A DNA stretch of 64,000 nucleotides from Bog-473 sp049513455. GTDB lineage: Bacteria > Actinomycetota > Acidimicrobiia > Acidimicrobiales > RAAP-2. Where the stretch lies: NCBI GenBank assembly GCA_049513455.1, contig JBEKWB010000039.1, forward strand, positions 1 through 64,000, written 5' to 3'. Both the position numbers and the translations under genes were made by a program. The stretch's first letter is position 1. Each line of letters starts with the position of its first letter. Of the stretch, positions 25,744 through 34,197 are shown in pieces. Below the pieces are notes generated by a model that was not told the DNA's origin, searched no databases, and saw only the letters and a list, made by a program, of their open reading frames with translations.

Positions 25744-26268
25744 TCAATTTTTGGTGAATCGTGCGTTGATCACCACGTGATTCTTGAGTCCTGCGCCCAT
25801 TTTTGCCCATGTCAATCCCCACTCGCTTCGGTCGATGTCCAACTCGGCGGAGACTGTCGCCGAGCCGTCCGTCGAGCTCACGTCGGCTAACAGGGTGACC
25901 GGCCGTGTCGCTCCGCGGATCGTCAGATTTCCGGCCAGCTCCACCTTGCCCGCTCCCTTCGGATGGGCATCGGTAACCGAGAAGGTAATCGTCGGATGGG
26001 CATCGACCTCAAAAAAATCGGCCGTGCGCAGGTGGTCGTCCCGCTTCTTCTTGTTGGTGTCCACTGAGGCGGCATCGAGAACGATGGACCCACTGACGCT
26101 GCCGTCGGCACCGACGGTTCCACTGCCCTCGATCGCCTTGAAAACCCCTCTCACATTGACCACCCACACAGCCTTGGTATGGAACACGATCGAAGTGTGA
26201 CTGGGGTCCAGGCTCCACGATCCAACAAAGGTAGACAGATCGGCCACTGCCTCGTTAGGGGATGTCAT
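25744..26268 (-). CDS. YceI-family lipid-binding protein
   Basis: A 174-residue protein with the YceI beta-barrel pattern. It opens with WSLDPSHTSIVFHTKAVWVVNVRG, continues with DDHLRTADFFEVDAHPTITF, and ends with RSEWGLTWAKMGAGLKNHVVINARF. YceI proteins bind polyisoprenoids in a hydrophobic barrel. There is no signal peptide, so this copy is cytoplasmic, as is common in actinobacteria. ATG 26268 has a GGAGGC site. Confidence 0.93.
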   Translation of the reverse strand: MTSPNEAVADLSTFVGSWSLDPSHTSIVFHTKAVWVVNVRGVFKAIEGSGTVGADGSVSGSIVLDAASVDTNKKKRDDHLRTADFFEVDAHPTITFSVTDAHPKGAGKVELAGNLTIRGATRPVTLLADVSSTDGSATVSAELDIDRSEWGLTWAKMGAGLKNHVVINARFTKN

Positions 26269-26553
26269 TGACTTGCCTCCAATGATGAGCGATTGACCCC
26301 CACAGTAACGACCCTTGGCCAGCGGGCGCGCGGGCGGTGCCTTTTCGACTCGGAATGGTCGCCGCTTAGGAGCATGGGGTGACGGACCGAGTGGTCCTCG
26401 ACGCAATGGCATCGTTCACACGACATCGTTATGTGGATCGCTTCTGGGTGCTCGGACCGGGCAGCTAGAATCGCATGTGTGACGCCGAACCGGGCTTCAG
26501 GCGAACGGACTCGCACCGCCACCTCGGCTGCCGAGGCAGAGCGGAGCTGAAAA

Positions 26554-27459
26554 GTGACGCTGAGCCACAAGGTGATCGACGAGCTCATGGTGCACCCCGG
26601 CACTCCAGCCGCTCTCAGCCACCGGAGCACGAGTGAAACACGGGCTGACTGGCTTGGGCCGGTCGGGCGGTCGAGCCCGAAGGACATCGCTGAGCACGAT
26701 CTCGAAGAGTTCAAGAAGGAGCTGGAGTCGGCTCAGGAACTTCTCTACGCCGACGGCGCATGGGCACTGCTTCTGATCTTCCAGGCCCTCGACGCGGGGG
26801 GCAAGGACGGGACCATCAAGCACGTCATGTCCGGAGTGAACCCGCAGGGCTGCGAGGTCTTCTCCTTCAAGCAGCCCTCCACCGAGGAACTGCGCCACGA
26901 CTTCCTCTGGCGCTGCGCCAAGGCCTTACCCGAGCGGGGACGGATCGGGATCTTCAACCGCTCGTACTACGAGGAGGTCCTCGTTGTCCGGGTCCACCCA
27001 GAGTTGATTGCGCCGCAGCACCTCCCATCGGGCAGTGAGGCAAGCTCGCGGCTCTGGCAAGGACGATACGAGGACATCAATACCTTCGAGCACCACCTTC
27101 ATCGGAACGGCACCCGTGTGGTCAAGTTCTTCCTCCACATCTCAAAGGAGGAACAGCGCCGGAGGCTCCTCGCGCGCCTCGACGATCCGGTCAAGCAGTG
27201 GAAGTTCTCGCCTGCGGATCTGGCCGAGCGGTCGCACTTCGACGAGTACCAGCAGGCTTACGAGGAGGCGTTGACGGCGACCTCGACCTCGTGGGCTCCA
27301 TGGTACGTCGTCCCCGCCGACCATAAACCGGCCGCGCACGCCCTCGTGGGCGCGATTGTGGTGAACGCCATCGATGAGCTCAATCTTCAGCCTCCCACCA
27401 TCGGGGAAGAGCAAGCACGCGAACTCGAGAACGCGCGAAAGTCGCTCGTGGCAGACTGA
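26554..27459 (+). CDS. ppk2: Polyphosphate kinase 2 (PPK2 family)
   Basis: A 301-residue single-domain PPK2. The Walker A-like loop AGGKDG is at residues 81-86, the lid/Walker B region reads IGIFNRSYYEEV, and the C-terminal conserved part includes SHFDEYQQAYEEAL. It transfers phosphate between polyphosphate and nucleotides. The preferred nucleotide (NMP or NDP) cannot be set by eye, but the size fits class I. GTG 26554 follows GGAG eight bases away. TAGAAT at 26466-26471 is a plausible -10. Confidence 0.93.
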   Translation: MTLSHKVIDELMVHPGTPAALSHRSTSETRADWLGPVGRSSPKDIAEHDLEEFKKELESAQELLYADGAWALLLIFQALDAGGKDGTIKHVMSGVNPQGCEVFSFKQPSTEELRHDFLWRCAKALPERGRIGIFNRSYYEEVLVVRVHPELIAPQHLPSGSEASSRLWQGRYEDINTFEHHLHRNGTRVVKFFLHISKEEQRRRLLARLDDPVKQWKFSPADLAERSHFDEYQQAYEEALTATSTSWAPWYVVPADHKPAAHALVGAIVVNAIDELNLQPPTIGEEQARELENARKSLVAD

Positions 27460-27496
27460 CGAGGGCCGGCACGCTCCTCGCGCCGCCCACGACCGA

Positions 27497-27745
27497 TTAT
27501 GGGGCGGTTTCGGTATGCGGCAGGCTCTTCCCGCCATCGGTTTGGCGGTCAGGGTCGACTTCCTTGCCGAGATGGCGAAGCCGGCCGGAACTAACCCCCT
27601 TCACGAGTTGTTCCAGCAACTGCGCTCGATCCGATTCCGGCAGCGCCTCGATGGCCTCGAGCACCTTCTGGCTGATCTCCTCGTCCGAGGCGTCGGAACC
27701 TAGCTCCTGACTTACCTCTGCGATCAGCTCGGTCACGTCTTCCAT
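27497..27745 (-). CDS. Small acidic helical protein
   Basis: An 82-residue protein. The first 50 residues are acidic and amphipathic (ELIAEVSQELGSDASDEEI, EAIEALPESDRAQLLEQLV), predicted to be all helical, and the tail is polar. A strong GGAGGCGAGCT site precedes the ATG. No family is recognised. It follows the broken DinB gene on the same strand and may once have been expressed with it. Confidence 0.6.
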   Translation of the reverse strand: MEDVTELIAEVSQELGSDASDEEISQKVLEAIEALPESDRAQLLEQLVKGVSSGRLRHLGKEVDPDRQTDGGKSLPHTETAP

Positions 27746-27870
27746 AGCTCGCCTCCTTGATGGAAAGGTTAGAGGCGCTGTGACTTCGCCGCTTCAGTCC
27801 TCGGCCTGGCCCTGCTTTCTGAAGGTCAAAGTCCGACAGCCCCTGTGTTGCGAGGGCAGGTGCGATCCGA

Positions 27871-28238
27871 CTAACGACCAGTGGTCCCGTCAATCGATTC
27901 GCGCAATATCGCAATATGTCGTCGTGACCCGCATGACGGGCAGTTTCTTCAAGGAGATGCATGAGAACCCAACGCAGATTTACAGGAACTTCGCCACCGA
28001 CGTCGTGACATACTTCATCGAGGCTGGGAGCAGCCGCAATGACTCCGTTGACCTGTCTCCAGACCTCCTTGTAAGTAGCAACAGCCAGATTGGTACCACT
28101 TACAACCGGGTTCTGCCTCGCTCTACCTTCGTCTACCCCTGCCACCTTGCGTAAAAAAGAGTCACGTTGGTATTGGATGAGTGTCAGGAGCGTCACACGT
28201 TCATCGGCGACCAGACGGGGCGGCTTCAAGTCGGGCAT
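27871..28238 (-). pseudogene. DinB/DUF664 gene, broken by an 8-bp duplication and an internal deletion
   Basis: The frame from ATG 28238 starts like the DUF664 branch of the DinB superfamily (LKPPRLVADERVTLLTL, QRDSFLRKVAGVD) and regains the family sequence VNLRWVLMHLLEETARHAGHDDILR. Two defects are visible. About 45 residues that family members carry after SGTNL are missing in frame. CGCAATAT occurs twice in tandem (27902-27909, 27910-27917), shifting the frame right after DDILR. Removing one copy restores the usual ending ESIDGTTGR and a TAG at 27871-27873. Intact members are putative metal-dependent small-thiol transferases. Confidence 0.8.
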
Positions 28239-28271
28239 TCCAGAATGTTAAGGCGGGGGACGACCGACAAC

Positions 28272-28760
28272 CTATGACTCGAACGGAGCCACAACTGACT
28301 TGAGAAGATTCGCCAAGACCGATCTTTCGTCGTCGTTGAGGCTGCTGAGAAGAGCATCTTCTCTGATAACGAGATCTTTGAGTGCAGCCTCCACTCTCCG
28401 TCGCCCATCGGCTGTGAGCCAGACCCGAACCGACCGAGCATCTTTGGGATCGGGTTTGCGACGGACCAGCCCTCGCTGCTCAAGATGATTGAGTCGATTG
28501 GTCATTGTTCCCGACGTGACCAGCGTCTGGGCCAGGAGTTGCCCGGGTGACAAGTGATATGGGGGTCCGGAGCGGCGCAGTGCCGAGAGGACGTCGAATG
28601 TCCAGGTCTCGAGATCGTGTCGGGCAAAGACTACTGACCGCTGGCGTTCCAAGTGGTGCGCCAACCGAGTCACCCGCGAGAGGACCTCGAGCGGCGACAC
28701 ATCCACGCCCGGAAGCGCCTGTCGCCATCCCGCTACTAAGTGTTCTACTTCATCTTCCAC
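28272..28760 (-). CDS. MarR-family transcriptional regulator
   Basis: A 162-residue protein with a complete MarR winged helix: the helices FDVLSALRRSGPPYHLSPGQLLAQTLVTSGTMTNRLNHLE and the wing RRKPDPKDARSVRVWLT (motifs given as read across the domain). GTG 28760 is preferred, because a TATATT hexamer on this strand (about 28779-28784) lies just upstream of it. The earlier in-frame ATG at 28820 would sit inside the operator. It almost certainly controls itself and the divergent methyltransferase gene. Confidence 0.87.
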   Translation of the reverse strand: MEDEVEHLVAGWRQALPGVDVSPLEVLSRVTRLAHHLERQRSVVFARHDLETWTFDVLSALRRSGPPYHLSPGQLLAQTLVTSGTMTNRLNHLEQRGLVRRKPDPKDARSVRVWLTADGRRRVEAALKDLVIREDALLSSLNDDERSVLANLLKSVVAPFES

Positions 28761-28795
28761 ATGCCGTCCTCGGGTCTCGATCCCGAAAATATACC

Positions 28796-28840
28796 TTGAC
28801 ATCAAGAGATATGTGAGCATAATCTCTTCATATCAAGAGA
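28796..28840 (+). promoter_or_regulatory. Methyltransferase promoter overlapping a MarR-type operator
   Basis: TTGACA (28796-28801) and CATAAT (28818-28823) are 16 bases apart, a strong sigma-70-type promoter. Within it lies the inverted repeat AAGAGAT (28804-28810) / ATCTCTT (28822-28828). ATCAAGAGA also occurs as a direct repeat at 28801 and 28832. Binding of the MarR protein here would block the promoter. Confidence 0.8.
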
Positions 28841-28855
28841 AAAGGGGCGGGACGC

Positions 28856-29686
28856 ATGCCTGACGACCATCTGGAAAGCGACGAAGTGAAGACACGGCGA
28901 TCCGGGAGTTTCGGCGGAGTGGCGTCAGCGTACGAGCGCTTCCGGCCGGGGCCGCCCCCCGAGGCGATTGCGTGGATGCTTCCCGATTCGGCAAGAACGG
29001 TCGTTGATCTCGGAGCCGGCACCGGGGCGATGACCAAGGACCTTTTGGGCAAGGTTGAACGCGTCATCGCGATTGAGCCCGATGACCGCATGCGCGGAAT
29101 CTTGACCACAAATCTCCCCGAGGTGACCGCACTCGGCGGTAGCGGGGAGTCGATGCCGCTGGAAACTGCATCGGTCGATGTGGTGTTGGCGTCGTCTTCC
29201 TGGCACTGGATGAACGCGGATCGAGCGCTTCAAGAGGCCGCAAGAGTCCTTGTGCCCGGCGGAACCCTGGGCGTTGTATGGGCCGGGCCCGATCCTGATG
29301 GGCCGTTCGTGTTGCAGGCGCAAGCCATGCTCTCCGAAGCGTCGTCGGGCCAAAGGGGGTCTGGCACGAGGTCCGCGGGGGAACCCGATCTGGGTCACGA
29401 GGTCATGGACACGGAGAACCGGGTTGAAACGGTACTGCGGATCCCTGCCCACTCCTCGTTTGCTCAGCCAGAGCACAAGACCTTGACCTGGGATCTGTCC
29501 CTCACTGCCGATGAACTCATCGGGCTGCTTGGCACCTTTAGTTGGATCATCACGATGCCTGATGATCGACGAGCCCAGGTCATCTCACTGGCTCGGCAAG
29601 TGCTCCGCGACAGCCTCGGAATCTCCGGTGATGTGACGGTTGACGTTCAGTATCGGTCTGAAGTGTGGCGGACTCATTTGAACTGA
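28856..29686 (+). CDS. Class I SAM-dependent methyltransferase under MarR control
   Basis: A 276-residue protein with motif I VVDLGAGTGAMT (residues 49-60), the acidic end of strand beta2 (AIEPDDRM), motif IV VDVVLASSSWHWMN and RVLVPGGTLGVVW. It is a Methyltransf_11-type Rossmann fold, similar to proteins that modify small or xenobiotic molecules. The divergent MarR regulator and the operator suggest induction by a ligand that this enzyme may methylate (inference). Confidence 0.87.
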   Translation: MPDDHLESDEVKTRRSGSFGGVASAYERFRPGPPPEAIAWMLPDSARTVVDLGAGTGAMTKDLLGKVERVIAIEPDDRMRGILTTNLPEVTALGGSGESMPLETASVDVVLASSSWHWMNADRALQEAARVLVPGGTLGVVWAGPDPDGPFVLQAQAMLSEASSGQRGSGTRSAGEPDLGHEVMDTENRVETVLRIPAHSSFAQPEHKTLTWDLSLTADELIGLLGTFSWIITMPDDRRAQVISLARQVLRDSLGISGDVTVDVQYRSEVWRTHLN

Positions 29687-29706
29687 ACCAGTGGAAATGA
29701 ACCAAA

Positions 29707-30699
29707 TCACGCCGTGAGAAGTTCGACCGAAAGCCTCCGGAGGTCGGACAGCTTCATTGCTGCGGGACCGGTGAGGTAACGTTCGACGTTCCCGTACTCG
29801 CGGTCAAGATGCTCAAGGGCTGAGAGCATGGCCCAACGTGGTGCGGTCAGTACCCCGGCCGCAGCCTCTGGCGCCAGACCCAGCTTTATCATCCGCTCGA
29901 AAGTCTGATCTTGCTGGGCTCGAAGCCGGTACCGGGCCGTGAGCTCATAGTCGTCGAGGATGGCATCACGCTCCACTCCCAGTGCCTCGAGAAGCAGAGC
30001 GGCGACGAGCCCGGTGCGATCTTTGCCGGCGTGGCAGTGGAATACCGCAGGCAAGCCGTCCGGTTCAGCGAAGGCCGTGAAGAGTTCACCGATCGTTGCC
30101 GCCGAATGGTCGATCTGCCCGGTATAGATACCGGCGAGCAGTCGTTCGCCATCCTCGTTCGTGGCTCCGTCGAACGCGCCTACGACGTTGTCACCGGCGG
30201 GACGCGAGAGCATTGGAAGGTGCCGAGACGGCATCGGGTCGGGCTGCTCGGCAATCTCTACCTCGCCGCGCAGGTCATAGACTGCCGTCAGTCCGAGATC
30301 GTTGTACATGGCGACGTCGCCCTCGGTCATCCCGTGTAGGGCGTCGGACCGAAACACTCGCCCCCACCGGATCCGCCGACCGGACCGGGTCCGATACCCT
30401 CCCAGGTCTCGGAAGTTCGTGACAGCCTCAAAAGGGATCCGGCGTTCCGCCGCCACGACTGCCGGGCCACCCTGGTGGCACGCCACAGATACGAACATCC
30501 TTCCGTGGCGAACTCGACGCACGCGAGATGATGTCTCGCCAGGCGGAATCGTCGCTTGGTGCCGATGGTCCAGGTGGTCGACGGAAGTCCCAATTGCGAT
30601 GTCGACGGCGACCGGTCCTCCCTCGAGCTGCCAACGAACCACCAGAGTGTCGTCGTCTCCTACGGGATCGATCTCGACGTGTACGACGGCAGTCTCCAT
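29707..30699 (-). CDS. Tyrosine-protein phosphatase (Y_phosphatase3-like) with an N-terminal extension
   Basis: A 330-residue protein. The phosphatase domain starts near residue 93 with the family signature TNFRDLGGYRT. It carries the P-loop HCHAGKDRTG, with nucleophile Cys222 and Arg228, and a WGRVFRSDAL segment. The first 90 residues are beta-rich and may form a separate fibronectin-like module. Such enzymes dephosphorylate proteins or phosphoinositides. No operon partner is obvious. Confidence 0.88.
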   Translation of the reverse strand: METAVVHVEIDPVGDDDTLVVRWQLEGGPVAVDIAIGTSVDHLDHRHQATIPPGETSSRVRRVRHGRMFVSVACHQGGPAVVAAERRIPFEAVTNFRDLGGYRTRSGRRIRWGRVFRSDALHGMTEGDVAMYNDLGLTAVYDLRGEVEIAEQPDPMPSRHLPMLSRPAGDNVVGAFDGATNEDGERLLAGIYTGQIDHSAATIGELFTAFAEPDGLPAVFHCHAGKDRTGLVAALLLEALGVERDAILDDYELTARYRLRAQQDQTFERMIKLGLAPEAAAGVLTAPRWAMLSALEHLDREYGNVERYLTGPAAMKLSDLRRLSVELLTA

Positions 30700-30873
30700 A
30701 CCAGGATGCTAGAGCCAGAGAAAGTGTGAGCGACGCCGGAGGTGTTGTCGGTCTCCGATGCGTGAGTAGAACCTGAACTTCGTGATCGGATGGTGATCAG
30801 GCCGATCTTTGGGGGCATCTCCGAAGTCACTTGGCAATTGGATGTCGCAACGGCACTCCATCGATCTCTACGG

Positions 30874-31224
30874 TCAGGGAGCCGGATAACGGGGGACATA
30901 TATGTTACCGATGACGGTCTCCTCGGCTGCGTCGATCAAGCGTTCTCGTAGCTCCGCGGGATCGATGAACTCGCGCTCCGCGTCGTCGGCTCGTTCCAAG
31001 TCTGCCGCTCCGACCTGGCCTGGTGCCTCGGGCGGGATGAGGGTCGGCAAGGCGGTCGGCGGCGTGTCCGGCGGTGGGTCGTGAGCCTCGACGTCGCCGT
31101 CTCTCACCAAGTCCGTCGCCTTGCCCAGCGAGATCCACCGCGCTTCGTGGTGGCCCCATGGATCGGTGTACCAGCCCTCGTCGAGATCGAAGGGCTTCCC
31201 GGCGCCGTCCTCGTCAGAAGTCAT
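30874..31224 (-). CDS. Small acidic protein with a DUF2510-like start
   Basis: A 116-residue protein. GWYTDPWGHHEARWISLGK resembles the DUF2510 pattern with the second half altered. A Pro-rich spacer and an acidic helix (AEREFIDPAELRERLIDAAEE) follow. The function is unknown. ATG 31224 is chosen over the in-frame ATG at 31245 because the protein then begins close to the domain. Confidence 0.55.
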   Translation of the reverse strand: MTSDEDGAGKPFDLDEGWYTDPWGHHEARWISLGKATDLVRDGDVEAHDPPPDTPPTALPTLIPPEAPGQVGAADLERADDAEREFIDPAELRERLIDAAEETVIGNIYVPRYPAP

Positions 31225-31357
31225 GCCGATATTCTCGCATCTCAAGGTGACGATTGCGCGAACGGAATGACCAGAAGGTGTGGGTCGTGTTGCGCCTGAT
31301 GATCAGGCCTGAAATTCTCTCTCCATGTCCCTGCGTCCTCAAGGTGGAGCAGCTGAT

Positions 31358-31549
31358 ATGGCTGTTCTCAACGGCGGCCCGATGGACGGTCGAGAGCACT
31401 CGATCGAGGACGACACGGTCGAACTTTGCGTCGTCATGACCGATGGGCAGCAGCATCGATACCGGCGGACGAACGCCACCCAGCCTCTGTCTGATGGTCG
31501 GTTGGTGCTGGTCTTCGACTGGGCGGGTCGGTACCACGGTCCGAAATAG
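31358..31549 (+). CDS. Small soluble protein of unknown function
   Basis: A 63-residue protein preceded by a good AAGGTGGAG site. It reads AVLNGGPMDGREH, then strands VELCVVM and HRYRRT, then DGRLVLVFDWAGRYHGPK. It is probably a compact beta fold. I do not recognise the family. It has the style of a conserved actinobacterial orphan. Confidence 0.55.
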   Translation: MAVLNGGPMDGREHSIEDDTVELCVVMTDGQQHRYRRTNATQPLSDGRLVLVFDWAGRYHGPK

Positions 31550-31634
31550 CTAGGCCCCGTGCAGCTCAACCGCCCGACAGCGGCACTTTGGGTGGCTCGG
31601 GCCAAGCTCCCAGTTCCGTCACGCGTTCACTGAA

Positions 31635-31640
31635 TAATCT
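31635..31640 (+). promoter_or_regulatory. Leaderless -10 element (TAATCT)
   Basis: TAATCT is followed by eight bases and then the ATG at 31649. Confidence 0.5.
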
Positions 31641-31648
31641 TACGCACG

Positions 31649-31900
31649 ATGTCTTCCCGACTCGATAAGTCCTGGATGGTTCTCGCCAGTCATCAGACGG
31701 ACGAAGGCAATCGTTGCGTGGACATCTTTTCGCGGCCAGATGGAACCTACGGTTTCGAGGAGTTCCGCAGAGACCCCGAGGACATGGGTGCGTGGACACC
31801 GGTCAGCTACTTTTCAGGTCGTGGCTACCCGACTGAGAACGACGTGCTCGCAGCCGCTCGGAGCGCCGTCTCCTGGCTGGGTCCGCTCTTGGATCGCTGA
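31649..31900 (+). CDS. Small protein of unknown function
   Basis: An 83-residue protein, mixed alpha/beta, with CVDIFSRPDGTYGFEEFRRDPED and a C-terminal helix (ENDVLAAARSAVSWLGPLL). The pattern of short strands with Trp and Phe, then an Ala-rich helix, looks like a conserved domain, but I cannot name it. It is likely expressed from the leaderless promoter directly upstream. Confidence 0.55.
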   Translation: MSSRLDKSWMVLASHQTDEGNRCVDIFSRPDGTYGFEEFRRDPEDMGAWTPVSYFSGRGYPTENDVLAAARSAVSWLGPLLDR

Positions 31901-32230
31901 CCGGGTCTCAACCTGGTGCAGGCGACGGCGGCACCCCGAGTCGTAGCCGCCGCTGATTGGAGGTCGGTGACAAAACCGTGACCCACTGGCTTTCCCGCAC
32001 CGTCAATCCCCCCGAGCGAAACGACCACAACGCCGACGACGACCGAACCCTTGGGCGCCCCCACTTGCCCGTCGCAAGGGCTCGTTCCCGGTGGCCTACC
32101 CCGCGGGCGATCTTGTGGCCTCCGGGGTTCCTGACCGAGGTCTCCTCGTTGTTCAACTGAACCGAATCGGTCGCCAAAGGACCGGCGATCGCAGACCTTT
32201 GGCCGAGCCGCATCTCGCCCGCAGGGGGAC
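31901..32230. other. Gap without a confident gene
   Basis: Open frames exist on both strands but none has consistent codon use or a recognisable motif. I see no repeats. Confidence 0.4.
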
Positions 32231-32662
32231 TCAGACGCGCGTGTCTCCCGCCGGATGCTCGTCGAACCACTGCGCAATGCCCGACATGTGATGCTCGAAG
32301 TTGCCAGGGGCCGAAACGTTGAGCACTCCGGCACGCTCCACGCCGCGGTTCTCGAAGTCATGGATCACGTTCCCCGGCACCAGGACGAACGATCCGGTGC
32401 TCGCTTTGATCCAGTCGGTGTCGACCAGCACGCTCATGGTACCGGCGAGGACGTAGAACACGTCGTCCTCCGGATGCGAGTGCGCGCCAGTCCCCTTGGT
32501 GTGCGGGTCGAGCCACCATTCCGAGATCGAATACCGATGACCGGTCTCTGCACCGTCGGCCTTGAAGAGCGCCGAGATACGACCCATTGGATACGCTCGG
32601 CCCTCGCCTGGTCCCAGAACCACCGGAAGTCGGCCGGCGGTGTTGCCGCCATCGGTCATCAT
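32231..32662 (-). CDS. Cupin-domain protein
   Basis: A 143-residue single-domain cupin. Motif 1 appears as GAHSHPEDDVFYVLAGTMSV, which keeps two His and the acidic residue for metal binding. Motif 2 is FVLVPGNVIHDFENRG, with the third His. It may be a small oxygenase, an isomerase or a sensor. The ATG follows a strong GGAGAAGGAGG site. It stands alone. Confidence 0.87.
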   Translation of the reverse strand: MMTDGGNTAGRLPVVLGPGEGRAYPMGRISALFKADGAETGHRYSISEWWLDPHTKGTGAHSHPEDDVFYVLAGTMSVLVDTDWIKASTGSFVLVPGNVIHDFENRGVERAGVLNVSAPGNFEHHMSGIAQWFDEHPAGDTRV

Positions 32663-32821
32663 CCCTCCTTCTCCTAGGCCTCCTCAGAATGAAGCGTCCA
32701 CGAGAACGAGTCAACTCCAACCAGACCGGCGGTCGGGGCACGCGCGATCGTGGTAGAGACAGTCGCCGAATTTATGCCCCGGCGCCCCGGCGCCGGTGAC
32801 CAAGGAACTGCGGATGCTCGC

Positions 32822-33034
32822 CTAGGCGATCTCGTTGCGTGCGTTGAACGTGAGACGGCCGTCTACGTGCTTCGGGCAGTAGTCGTGGTCCTCGTCATCG
32901 TTTCGCCATCCTCGACCTTCTGACCAGTTGCGGGCAGTGCGCTCTGGCCAGGTTGGGACAGGCAAAACCAGCGGAGCTGCGTCGCACATCTCTTTGTCAC
33001 AGACCATGAGGTGCCCGGACATCGTTATGGTCAT
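32822..33034 (-). CDS. Small protein with a cysteine/histidine zinc-site pattern
   Basis: A 70-residue protein with CDKEMC near residues 12-17 and DYCPKH near residue 52, which could bind one zinc ion. W-E-R and GWR-N-D-D patterns lie between. Small proteins of this kind occur in actinophages and mobile elements. It lies beside an IS21 remnant, consistent with such an origin, but this is inference. Confidence 0.45.
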   Translation of the reverse strand: MTITMSGHLMVCDKEMCDAAPLVLPVPTWPERTARNWSEGRGWRNDDEDHDYCPKHVDGRLTFNARNEIA

Positions 33035-33059
33035 TGGGTCTGGACTTTAACCGTTTCTC

Positions 33060-33145
33060 CAGGTCGAACCAGTGACGGCAGGCGATGTGACCCAAGGCGG
33101 TAGCGAGGAACGTCTTTCCGACACCGGTCGGTCCCTACGCCATGC
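33060..33145 (-). mobile_element. Fragment of an IS21-type istB helper ATPase gene
   Basis: The minus strand reads GPTGVGKTFLATALGHIACRH directly after a TAG (33135-33137). The Walker A loop plus ALGHxACR is characteristic of IstB, the ATPase helper of IS21-family transposition. Only about 25 codons are recognisable, and both flanks are unrelated. This is a decayed relic. Confidence 0.6.
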
Positions 33146-33225
33146 GGGTTTCAACCGCCTCGACCACCCCTGGCCGAGATCGATCTCGCCCACGCGGTAC
33201 CAAGCCGCGGGTGACGGGACTGATC

Positions 33226-34191
33226 TCAGGCGTACGCGAGGACAGAGGGCAAGGCGCCGACGGGTGTCGCCTCAGGGTAGACGCTCGCGAATTCCGCCTT
33301 GAGGCTCAAGTCGTTGACCCGGGCGAGATCGAATCTGAGGGGAGATCCCCTTTGGGCGAGGTCATCGTTGAAAGTGTCGGCGACCTGTTGCATCGACAGC
33401 CTGTTCGCGACGCGCTCGGCACGCTCGGCTGCGGTCTTGTAGACGTCGGCCTTCCACAGCACGCTCACCCGGAACGCCTCGAGTGGTGCTTGGAATACCA
33501 GCTCACCGTCGTCGATTACCGCCCAATCGTCCGTGCCGGCACCGACCGGAGCGAGCTCAGCGCCGGGGGTGACCCGAACGGTTCCCTTGTCGAACGGGCC
33601 TATTGGTCCGACCTGGTGAAACATCCCGTGGTTATCCCCGATCAGCGCAGTATTCGCCATCGCGGTCGCATGTTGCTGCGGGGGGACGTTGGGGCCGTTT
33701 GGCCAGTAGTAAAGCCCGCCACCCTCGACGTCGTTCATCCACCAGATGGCGGTGGCCTGCAAGATCTCGAAGGGCTCGAACAACCCGGACCACAACATGG
33801 CCCGGAGAAGCCACATCGGAGTGTTGGTACGGTCGCGACCGTGGAACCGCGGATTGTCCGTGTGCGCGGGCCCGCCACCAGCGATGGAGGTCATCAGGTT
33901 CACGTAGACGCTCTTCGGCTCCACCACCTCAGCGTCGTAGAACTGCTTCGCCGCTTCGACGTAGGCGGGATGCTGCAGAAACAGGTCGGAGCCCTCGGCG
34001 GCGAAGTCGTCGTGCACCCAGTCCTTCTGGAACCACATCGGCCTCGTGCGAGCGTGCGGGTCCGCGCCCGGGTTGTACCACCCGCCGAGCGGGTTGTAGG
34101 GCGCTTGCGACCCCAGGAGACCTACGACGTCTCCGACGTCGCCGATCACGTCGTGAATCAACACTGGCGGTCTCGAATACCGAATGGCCAT
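33226..34191 (-). CDS. Putative 2-oxoglutarate/Fe(II)-type dioxygenase-like protein
   Basis: A 321-residue protein that I do not recognise by name. It has an HxD pair (His110, Asp112) in GGGPAHTDNPRFHG. About 75-80 residues later a possible distal histidine (His188 or His192) sits in GDNHGMFHQVGPIG, followed by the basic RVTPG. This spacing fits a 2OG-Fe(II) or cupin-like jellyroll, with strands ATAIWWMND and GGGLYYWPNG in between. The enzyme class is inference. A pair of 35-bp direct repeats begins 7 bases before the ATG. Confidence 0.6.
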   Translation of the reverse strand: MAIRYSRPPVLIHDVIGDVGDVVGLLGSQAPYNPLGGWYNPGADPHARTRPMWFQKDWVHDDFAAEGSDLFLQHPAYVEAAKQFYDAEVVEPKSVYVNLMTSIAGGGPAHTDNPRFHGRDRTNTPMWLLRAMLWSGLFEPFEILQATAIWWMNDVEGGGLYYWPNGPNVPPQQHATAMANTALIGDNHGMFHQVGPIGPFDKGTVRVTPGAELAPVGAGTDDWAVIDDGELVFQAPLEAFRVSVLWKADVYKTAAERAERVANRLSMQQVADTFNDDLAQRGSPLRFDLARVNDLSLKAEFASVYPEATPVGALPSVLAYA

Positions 34192-34197
34192 CGCACC

